This document shows, one piece after another, positions 58,232 to 64,000 of a stretch of 64,000 bases of DNA. The notes beneath the pieces are model-generated. The model was not told where the DNA came from and did not search any database. It was given only the letters and a program-made list of their open reading frames with translations. Source of the DNA: Glycomyces amatae (GTDB taxonomy: Bacteria > Actinomycetota > Actinomycetes > Mycobacteriales > Micromonosporaceae); assembly GCF_020991375.1 (NCBI RefSeq), contig NZ_JAJLQZ010000011.1:111225-175224 (forward strand). The letters run 5' to 3'. How positions within the stretch are numbered: position 1 is the first letter of the stretch; every line of letters begins with the position of its first letter. The translations under genes were made by a program, and so were the position numbers.

Positions 58232-60085
58232 TCACGGGAAGGCGACCACGTAGCTGGTGAAGGCGGACGCGTCGACCTGGGTGCCGGTCTCGTTGACGGT
58301 GCGGCGGATCGTGCCGACGCCGCCGAGGGAGACGCTGACCAGGCTGGTGAGCCGGATGCCGTCGTGCTCGGGGACCTCGAAGACGCGGTCGCAGACGACA
58401 TCGGGATCGACGTTGAAGAAGCAGTAGCCGCCACCGCCCCACAGGGCGTGCTCGGCGACGGAGTCGTCTACTTTGTACGAGGCCCAGCCGAGCGCGCCGT
58501 CGCGCCAGGTCGCCTGGTCCGGCGGGTCGTAGGGCAGCTCGTTCTGGAAGAAGTAGGTGCGGCCGCGCTCGCCCGTCCAGACCACCTGGTACTCCTGGTA
58601 GTGCTCGGCGAAGAGGCCGTACGCGGTGACGTCGTCGCCGTGGACGGCCATGCCGGTGGCGGCGGGGTTGACGTCCCAGCCGATCCCTTCGCCGTGGTCG
58701 CCGCGCCACAGCCACAGGTGGTCGGCGATCACGTTGCGGCTGTTGATCTCCAGGCTCACCTTGGCCGCGCCGGGGTGGGCGCCGCCGATGCGGGCGAACA
58801 GGTCGTGCAGCGAGACCGGGTCGGCGGCGTGGTCGGCCGAGGAGCCGGGCGGGCCGATCTGCACGAGCACGTCGGACTCGGCGTCGCCGGCGTCGACGAG
58901 GAGCCCGGCGAGGACCACGCCGTCCACGTCGGCCACCGCGATCGCGGTCTGGCCCGCGGTGGGGATGAGGGTGGCGAGGCCGAGCCCGAGGACCACGGTG
59001 CCGGGGGCCGAGACCTGGAGGGTCTGGTCGAACTCGTGCACGCCGGGGGTGAAGAGCAGGTGGCGGCCCTCGGCCAGGGCCCGGTTCACGGTGGCGACGT
59101 CCTCGCCGGGGTTGACGACGTAGAACTCCGCGAGGGAGATCGACGTGCCCTCGGGGGCGCCGCCCTCCCAGCTGGTGCCCGAGGCGTCCCGGCGGACCGC
59201 GGGCTTGAAGACCCGGAACTCGCCGTCCGCGGCGGTGTAGAGGAACGGCTTCTCGCGGATCACCGGCGCGGCGCCGACGACGGTGTGCGAGGGGTCCGGG
59301 AAGTGGTGGGCGGGGGCGCCGCCGACGCCCACGAACACCATGTTCCACACCGAGCCCGACCATCCCCCTTGGAGGTTCGAGTTGCGGGTGAAGAACTGCT
59401 GCTGCGAGCCGGAGACGACCCGGCCGGAGATGCGGCAGTCGGCGAAGTAGCCGCCGGAGGCCCAGCCCTCGTAGCCGTCCCACAGCTGCATCTCGAGGGT
59501 CCGGAGGTCGACGCGGCGGAACGGGGCGGCCTGGGAGACGGCCCAGCGCGCGATCTGGCCCTCGGGGTTCTGGATCGCGAGGTTCTCGACCGAGCGCCAG
59601 AAGTTCTGGGTGGCGTTGCCGAGGTAGTCGGGGCGGTCGTCGCCCTGGGGGAGCCAGTCGGCCTCGACGCGGACGTGGCCGTTGATCACGGTGTCGCCGG
59701 GCAGGAGGCCGAGCCCGGCGACCTGTGTGTAGAACCGCAGGTCGATGTCGGCGTCGTAGGTGCCGGGGCGGAACAGGACGGCGTGGCGCTCGCGCCCGAA
59801 CTGGTTGGTGCGCATCTGGTCGGTGACGGCGTCGACCGCGGCCTGGATCTCGGCGGCCGGGGTCGACTCGTCGAAGAGGAGCGTGCCCGGCCCGAGGTCG
59901 GGGGCGTAGGCGTCGGTGGGCGGGAGGAGGTCGGGCGCTTCGCCGCAGTCGGACGCGGGCTGGGCCTGGGCGCGGGCGATCGAGCCGCCGACGCCGATGC
60001 CCGCGGCGACGGCGGCCGCGGCGGCGCCGCCGATGGCCGCGCGGCGCCGGACGCCGCGGCCGGTGGGTGGGTGTTGTTCCTGCAT
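58232..60085 (-). CDS. Secreted right-handed beta-helix protein (adenylyl-cyclase-annotated/GH55-like family)
   Basis: 617 aa. Tat-like signal peptide (G-V-R-R-R-A-A-I-G-G). Residues about 55-130 contain the pectate-lyase-like start (A-E-I-Q-A-A-V-D-A-V, R-H-A-V-L-F-R-P-G-T-Y and V-A-G-L-G) and the remainder reads as parallel beta-helix coils with many Asn/Gly/Val steps (V-V-L-G-L-G-L-A-T-L-I-P). Homologues in actinomycetes are often annotated as adenylyl cyclase or coagulation-factor proteins without basis. The fold suggests a polysaccharide lyase or exo-glucanase (GH55/GH87-like). First gene of the trio, next to the CelR-type operator. Confidence 0.78.
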   Translation of the reverse strand: MQEQHPPTGRGVRRRAAIGGAAAAAVAAGIGVGGSIARAQAQPASDCGEAPDLLPPTDAYAPDLGPGTLLFDESTPAAEIQAAVDAVTDQMRTNQFGRERHAVLFRPGTYDADIDLRFYTQVAGLGLLPGDTVINGHVRVEADWLPQGDDRPDYLGNATQNFWRSVENLAIQNPEGQIARWAVSQAAPFRRVDLRTLEMQLWDGYEGWASGGYFADCRISGRVVSGSQQQFFTRNSNLQGGWSGSVWNMVFVGVGGAPAHHFPDPSHTVVGAAPVIREKPFLYTAADGEFRVFKPAVRRDASGTSWEGGAPEGTSISLAEFYVVNPGEDVATVNRALAEGRHLLFTPGVHEFDQTLQVSAPGTVVLGLGLATLIPTAGQTAIAVADVDGVVLAGLLVDAGDAESDVLVQIGPPGSSADHAADPVSLHDLFARIGGAHPGAAKVSLEINSRNVIADHLWLWRGDHGEGIGWDVNPAATGMAVHGDDVTAYGLFAEHYQEYQVVWTGERGRTYFFQNELPYDPPDQATWRDGALGWASYKVDDSVAEHALWGGGGYCFFNVDPDVVCDRVFEVPEHDGIRLTSLVSVSLGGVGTIRRTVNETGTQVDASAFTSYVVAFP

Positions 60086-60131
60086 AGGGGCCTCCAGGGA
60101 GGTTCGAGAGGGAGAGGAACGGGTGGAAACT

Positions 60132-60186
60132 TGGGAGAGCGCTCTCCCATGACGCCATGCTAGGCCGGTCGTTTCGAGATTGTCAA
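60132..60186 (-). promoter_or_regulatory. Promoter with CelR-type box of the secreted operon
   Basis: Minus-strand TTGACA (60186-60181), 18-bp spacer, TAGCAT (60162-60157), then immediately the perfect palindrome TGGGAGAGCGCTCTCCCA (60132-60149). The box contains the TGGGAG...CTCCCA half-sites of actinobacterial CelR/CebR cellulose-type repressors. Located at +1, it would block initiation. Confidence 0.85.
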
Positions 60187-60398
60187 GTTCTTCGATGTCC
60201 GAGAAATCGGTACGTTCACTGATGGGCACATTAATTGTTGTGCTGCAACGATTTCGGTGGCACATTTCGTCGGCTGGGACGGCGCCATAGCACTCGCCGG
60301 GGACTTCGCAGGACCGGCCGCGCCGCGGCGGCGATCACCGAGGACGCGCCTCTTCGGCGCGTTGAGCGGCCGTTTCAGGCGTATTTGCCGCTTCTCGC

Positions 60399-60430
60399 TG
60401 GGAGAGCGATTTCCAAGAGTGTGCTATAAC
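60399..60430 (+). promoter_or_regulatory. Autoregulatory CelR-type box and leaderless promoter of the LacI gene
   Basis: TGGGAGAGCGATTTCCAA (60399-60416) shares 15 of 18 bases with the operon box, the left half intact. TATAAC (60425-60430) ends exactly 6 nt before the ATG at 60437 with no ribosome site, so the mRNA is leaderless. The box covers the -35 region. Confidence 0.8.
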
Positions 60431-60436
60431 TTGGCG

Positions 60437-61468
60437 ATGAGCGCTGATCCCTCGCCGACCCTTGAGGACGTGGCCCGCGTCGCGGGCGTCTCCCGGGCGA
60501 CGGTCTCGCGGGTCATCAACGAGACGCGCAACGTCGACCCCGCCATCCAGGAGGTGGTGCGCCGCGCCGTGGCGGCCACCGGCTACGTGCCGAACCGGGC
60601 CGCGCGGTCGCTGGTCACGCGCCGCAGCGAGGCGGTGGGCGTGGTGGTCGCGGGCACCGACCTGAGCGACAGCCTGAACGCGGGCCAGTTCCTCACCGAC
60701 CCGTTCTTCGGCCGCCTCCTCACCGGCATCATCGGGGCGCTGAAGCCGCGCGGGATCTTCCCGGCGCTGATGCTCGCCGAGAACGAGGCCGACGACGCCG
60801 CGATCACCGCGTACTTCAAGCAGGGCAACGCGGACGGGGCGCTGCTGGTCTCGACGTTCCCCGATGAGCGGCTGCCCGAGCTGCTCGACGGAGTGGGGCG
60901 GCCGGTGGTGCGCTTCGCGCGGCCCGCGCGCGCGGTCCCGGTGAGCTATGTGGACCTCGCGCACCGGGAGGGCGGCCGGATGGCCGCCGAGCACCTGGCG
61001 TCGAGCGGCAGGCGGCGGCCGGTGGCGATCACCGGCCCGCAGCGGATCCCGGCCGCGCAGGAGCGCCAGGCCGGGTACGAGGAGGGCTGGGCCCGGCACG
61101 GCTGCGCGTTCGTGCCCTCAGTGGAGGGCGGCTTCACCTACGACAGCGGCGAACTCGCCATGAAGGAGCTGCTCGACCGGGTGCCCGACCTCGACGCGGT
61201 GTTCGCCGCGAGCGACCTGATGGCCCAGGGCGCCATCCACGTGCTGCACGACCGGGGGCGGCGCGTCCCCGAGGAGGTGGCGGTCGTGGGCTTCGACGAC
61301 AGCGCCCCCGCGCGGCTCAGCCGGCCGGGCATCACCACGATCCGCCAGCCCCTCGAGGAGATGGCCGCGGCGATGGTGCGGCTGCTGCTCGACCGCATCG
61401 AGCAGCCGTCGCCGGACCCGGTCTCGGTCATCTTCGACCCGGTCCTGGTCGTGCGCGAGTCCGCCTGA
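60437..61468 (+). CDS. LacI/CelR-type repressor of the secreted operon
   Basis: 343 aa. Helix-turn-helix T-L-E-D-V-A-R-V-A-G-V-S-R-A-T-V-S-R-V-I-N at residues about 8-28, then the type I effector domain (A-V-G-V-V-V-A-G, A-A-E-H-L-A-S-S-G, V-A-V-V-G-F-D-D-S-A and T-T-I-R-Q-P-L-E-E-M). Matching boxes occur at the divergent operon promoter and at its own promoter, which makes it the evident repressor of the beta-helix/TIM-barrel/DUF1996 trio. In known relatives the inducer is cellobiose; the sugar here may differ. Confidence 0.93.
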   Translation: MSADPSPTLEDVARVAGVSRATVSRVINETRNVDPAIQEVVRRAVAATGYVPNRAARSLVTRRSEAVGVVVAGTDLSDSLNAGQFLTDPFFGRLLTGIIGALKPRGIFPALMLAENEADDAAITAYFKQGNADGALLVSTFPDERLPELLDGVGRPVVRFARPARAVPVSYVDLAHREGGRMAAEHLASSGRRRPVAITGPQRIPAAQERQAGYEEGWARHGCAFVPSVEGGFTYDSGELAMKELLDRVPDLDAVFAASDLMAQGAIHVLHDRGRRVPEEVAVVGFDDSAPARLSRPGITTIRQPLEEMAAAMVRLLLDRIEQPSPDPVSVIFDPVLVVRESA

Positions 61469-61533
61469 GCCGTCGGGCGGCGCCGGTCGGCAAACCACTT
61501 GCGCCGTCGCGCCGCGGTGCCGAGACTCGACGC

Positions 61534-62286
61534 ATGACGACCGCCTACGATCCCGCCTCGCTCGACGGGGAGACCCTGGACTCGCTGCTGTACGACCGGC
61601 TCAACCCCTGGGGCCCCTGCGACGACTTCTACCTCGGCCTGGTCATGGAGGCCGGGCGGGTGCTCGACGTCGGCTGCGGCACCGGTGCGATCCTGCGCCG
61701 AGCCCGCGCCGAAGGCCATGCCGGCCGCCTGGCCGGACTCGATCCGGACCCGTCCATGCTGGACCAGGCACGGAGCAGCGACGCCGCCGAATGGCTGCTC
61801 GCCCCGGCCGCCGGGGCGCCCTGGCACGGCGAGTTCGACCTGGCGTTCATGAGCGGCAATGCCTTCCAGTGCCTGCTCGACGACGCCGACACGCGCGCGT
61901 CGCTGGCGGCGGTCCGCCGCTCGCTCGCCGACGGCGGTCGCTTCGCCTTCGACACCCGCAACCCGGCCGTGCGCGAGTGGCGCGACTGGAACCCCGAGCA
62001 CCCCTACGAGGTGGTCGACCCGCTCGGGGCGCGGCTACGCCTCCACCACGAGACGAACGGGCCCGACAGCGAGGGGGTCCTCGCCGTCAGGACGATCTTC
62101 CAGGGCCCTCATTGGGACCGGCCGCTGGTCGCTTCGGGATCGCTCCGATTCGTGCCGCCGGAGGCGCTGGACGCACAGCTGGCGGCCGCGGGCTTTGCGG
62201 TCGAGGAGCGATTCGGCGGCTGGGATCGGCGCGCCTTCGACCCCGAGCGGTCGCCGTCGGCCGTCACCGTCGCCCGAGCGGCTTAG
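61534..62286 (+). CDS. Class I SAM-dependent methyltransferase
   Basis: 250 aa. SAM-binding motif I V-L-D-V-G-C-G-T-G-A-I-L-R-R near residue 45, motif II G-L-D-P-D-P-S-M-L, and F-D-L-A-F-M-S-G-N-A-F-Q near residue 105. The C-terminal section carries beta strands usual for small-molecule methyltransferases. Substrate unknown; the next gene is another methyltransferase, possibly related by duplication though sequences differ. Confidence 0.87.
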   Translation: MTTAYDPASLDGETLDSLLYDRLNPWGPCDDFYLGLVMEAGRVLDVGCGTGAILRRARAEGHAGRLAGLDPDPSMLDQARSSDAAEWLLAPAAGAPWHGEFDLAFMSGNAFQCLLDDADTRASLAAVRRSLADGGRFAFDTRNPAVREWRDWNPEHPYEVVDPLGARLRLHHETNGPDSEGVLAVRTIFQGPHWDRPLVASGSLRFVPPEALDAQLAAAGFAVEERFGGWDRRAFDPERSPSAVTVARAA

Positions 62287-62356
62287 AACTGGACACGAGT
62301 TTGCCGTTCTCCGGAAGGTCGTCGAGGCGCACGGCCCGGGCGTAGGATGCTCGGCC

Positions 62357-62998
62357 ATGACCGAGACGTCTGAAAACCTCAGTGCCACAAGGAAAGCCTA
62401 CGATCGGGTCGCCGTCGAGTACACCGAGATCGTGCGCGATGAGTTCGACGGGCTGCCCCTCGATCGCGCGGTGTTGGCCGCGTTCGCCGAATGCATTCAG
62501 ACCGGTGATCCGGGGCTCGTGGTCGATTTGGGATGCGGCCCCGGTCGCGTGACCGCGCTTCTCGGAGATCTGGGCTTGGAGGTCTTCGGCGTCGACCTGT
62601 CGCCGGTGATGATCGAGATCGCCCGGGAGGCGTACCCCGGTCTGCGGTTCGAGGTGGGTTCCATGGATGCGTTGGACCTGCCCGATGGCGCGGTGCGCGG
62701 CGTCGTGTCCTGGTATTCGGTGATTCATGCCCCGCCGCGGGCGGTGGCGTCCTACTTTGCCGAGTTCCGCCGGGTGACGGCACTGGAAGGCCACCTGCTG
62801 GTCGCGTTCTTCGAGTCCGAAGGCGATCCGGTTGCGAAGTACGACACCAGGGTGGTGCCGGCCTATCGGTGGCCGATCGACGAACTCGCCGAGCTTGCGC
62901 GTGGGAACGGCTTCATCGAGATCGGCCGAATGCTGCGCGAGCCCAGGGCCGGGGAGCGTTACCGCCGTGGACACCTGCTGATGCGCCGACAAGCTTGA
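62357..62998 (+). CDS. Class I SAM-dependent methyltransferase
   Basis: 213 aa. Motif I V-V-D-L-G-C-G-P-G-R-V-T near residue 57, motif II G-V-D-L-S-P-V-M-I-E-I-A, D-A-L-D-L-P-D-G-A-V-R-G and V-V-S-W-Y-S-V-I-H. It resembles UbiE/Methyltransf_11 type proteins. TAGGAT (62343-62348) ends 8 nt before the ATG, indicating a leaderless transcript. Base composition is slightly lower in GC than its neighbours. Confidence 0.88.
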   Translation: MTETSENLSATRKAYDRVAVEYTEIVRDEFDGLPLDRAVLAAFAECIQTGDPGLVVDLGCGPGRVTALLGDLGLEVFGVDLSPVMIEIAREAYPGLRFEVGSMDALDLPDGAVRGVVSWYSVIHAPPRAVASYFAEFRRVTALEGHLLVAFFESEGDPVAKYDTRVVPAYRWPIDELAELARGNGFIEIGRMLREPRAGERYRRGHLLMRRQA

Positions 62999-63283
62999 CG
63001 TCGGCAGGCCGCCTGTGGCCGCGTTTTCTTATGGAGCTCATGACATGGGAGTGCTCATGTGTCCTTCCGGCGGTGCTCCTCAACCTTCTCCGGCAGATGG
63101 AGGCGGCGAGCGTGGTGGTACCCCGATGCATGAACGGACGGCATTCCCACCGGGTGGCGAGCCTTTGCACTGGTGAAGGTGGACGATGATCTGTTCGATC
63201 ACCCCGGAGACGCGCCGCTGAGGCCGGATGGGCGTTCGATCGATGTCCAGGCATGCAGCGATGAGCAGCCGATCCCGGCGACG
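62999..63283. other. Intergenic region before the repeat array
   Basis: Three short overlapping frames occur here, e.g. ATG at 63029 (52 codons) and ATG at 63044 (43 codons). None has a clear family match, ribosome site or strong codon bias, so I do not call a gene. Confidence 0.4.
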
Positions 63284-63746
63284 TCGCCGGGGCCGGGCGG
63301 GTTCGTGGTCGGGGTTCGGACTCGCAGCGATGGGGCGAGGGAGGAGGCGTTGCCGGGTGTGTCACCGAGGCCGGGCCGGTCCTCGAACGGTGTTCGAGCA
63401 GTCGGCGACGACAAGGCGGCAGAGCGGGTTTGGGTGCATTGCCGAGGCCGGGTCGGTGCGCGGATGGGGTTCGGGCGGCAGCGACGGTGTAGCGGAGGGG
63501 CCGGTTCTGGTGGTGTTGCCGGGGCCGGGGTGGTTCGTGGTCGGGGTTCGGGCGGGCGGCGACGGAGGCGTGGAGGCCGGGGTCGGGGTGGGTTGCCGGG
63601 GTCGGGTCGGTGCTCGGGTGGGGTGCAGGCGGCGGCGACGGTGTGGCGGAGGGGTCGGTCCTGCGGTGGTCGCCGGGGCCGGGGTGGTGTGGGTCGCGGC
63701 GGGAACGAACGACGGCGCTCCGGTGGTGGTGTCGGTGAGCACCGGT
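63284..63746. repeat. Degenerate tandem array, 77-bp period, at least six units
   Basis: Units begin at 63284, 63362, 63439, 63516, 63593 and 63670: spacing 78, 77, 77, 77, 77. Each opens with T-(C/T)-(G/A)-C-C-G-(G/A)-G-G or a close variant, then a GGTTCG(G/T)G-like core. Units at 63284 and 63516 are the most alike. A period of 77 is not a multiple of three, so long frames across it are not genes. The array is GC- and G-rich on the plus strand. Confidence 0.8.
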
Positions 63747-64000
63747 GCGGTGGCGGCTCGGCCGGTCCTCGCTGCGGCGGCTCGGCCGGTCGTGGGTGGT
63801 GCGGCGGAGTTGCTGCCGGTCATCGCTGCGGCGGCGGTGGCGGGGTCGGTGGTTGCCGGTGTGGTGGTGGCGGAGCTCGCGGCGGGTGCGGTGGCTCGGC
63901 CGGTCGTCGCTGCGGTGGCGGTGGTGTCGGTGGCTGCTGGGTTCGTCGCTGCGGCCTGTCGCCGGGCGATGGGTGCCGCGGGAGTCGTGGCGCAAGGCAT
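63747..64000. repeat. Simple G/C-rich region with repeated motif at the window end
   Basis: CTCGGCCGGTC recurs at 63757, 63781 and 63895 within GCGG/GGTG-rich low-complexity sequence. It continues to the window edge; open frames here follow repeat composition only. It may be a decayed extension of the 77-bp array. Confidence 0.55.

Noticed and set aside
53916..58253. 1445-codon plus-strand open frame
   Set aside because: Composition typical of antisense GC bias; opposite strand has three genes with recognisable domains.
58232..60085. Adenylyl cyclase
   Set aside because: Signal peptide and beta-helix pattern; no cyclase catalytic motif is visible.
63284..63746. CRISPR array
   Set aside because: The units are degenerate over their whole length; no invariant 25-37-bp repeats or unique spacers, and no cas genes.
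62913..63995. 360-codon His/Arg/Pro-rich minus-strand frame, and a 212-codon frame overlapping it
   Set aside because: Runs over the 77-bp repeat array and into the methyltransferase; the repeat period is not a multiple of three, so no repeated peptide is conserved.

Overview
The window is a 64-kb stretch of very GC-rich chromosome from a saprophytic, polysaccharide-degrading actinomycete. Supporting signs are strong GC bias at third codon positions (which creates long antisense open frames), many GTG/TTG starts, recurrent leaderless starts (TAnnnT about 6-8 nt before ATG), many TetR and LacI regulators, Tat-type signal peptides on secreted hydrolases, and actinobacterial families such as DUF1707 and DUF1996 and a CBM2-bearing xylanase. 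A Glycomyces- or Streptomyces-like organism fits; the genus cannot be fixed from sequence alone. I see no rRNA, tRNA, CRISPR array, insertion sequence or prophage.

Layout. 0-1.5 kb: end of an overlapping operon (hydroxypyruvate isomerase tail, Asp/Glu racemase-like protein, cytosolic solute-binding-like protein). 1.5-6.6 kb: membrane proteins, a TetR-oxidoreductase pair, a secreted Trp-repeat protein and a MerR regulator with its divergent target. 6.7-11.3 kb: secreted GH30 glucuronoxylanase with CBM2, a LacI regulator carrying an integrase-like N-terminal domain, and an lldD-type hydroxyacid dehydrogenase. 11.2-24.6 kb: housekeeping and regulatory genes (MFS, GlxA-type AraC, alpha/beta hydrolases, several TetR proteins, a CNNM/CorC metal-transporter pair preceded by a small leader ORF, a GntR-TetR fusion, DUF1707, acyltransferase 3, a MarR-S41 protease fusion). 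24.6-34.3 kb: UbiB-type kinase, Rieske FAD oxidoreductase, cold-shock protein, zinc alcohol dehydrogenase, carotenoid oxygenase with its TetR, and a macrolide glycosyltransferase behind a leaderless 8-codon uORF.

34.3-41.4 kb is one seven-gene minus-strand operon: rpiR, SIS isomerase, ngcE/F/G-like ABC transporter, GH16 with chitin-binding CBM5/12, and an N-acetylglucosamine-kinase-like ATPase. Together these form a complete amino-sugar path: secreted cleavage, uptake, phosphorylation, isomerisation and control. 44.2-55 kb holds an SGNH/ricin-B esterase, a GH42 beta-galactosidase with its own operator, and lacI-FAD oxidoreductase-SBP-permease-permease divergent from a secreted beta-propeller protein. 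55.1-61.5 kb is a secreted trio (beta-helix protein, CBM32-TIM-barrel hydrolase, DUF1996) under a LacI/CelR-type repressor whose box occurs both at the operon promoter and in front of the repressor gene. 61.5-63 kb: two methyltransferases. From 63.28 kb to the end lies non-coding degenerate tandem-repeat DNA with a 77-bp period.

The most interesting points are two candidate regulatory leader peptides (before the CNNM metal-transporter genes and before the macrolide glycosyltransferase), unusual regulator fusions (integrase-arm-LacI, MarR-S41 protease, GntR-TetR), a secreted 15-residue Trp-repeat protein, and three sugar loci in which operators can be read directly. Functions come from family motifs; no database search was possible.
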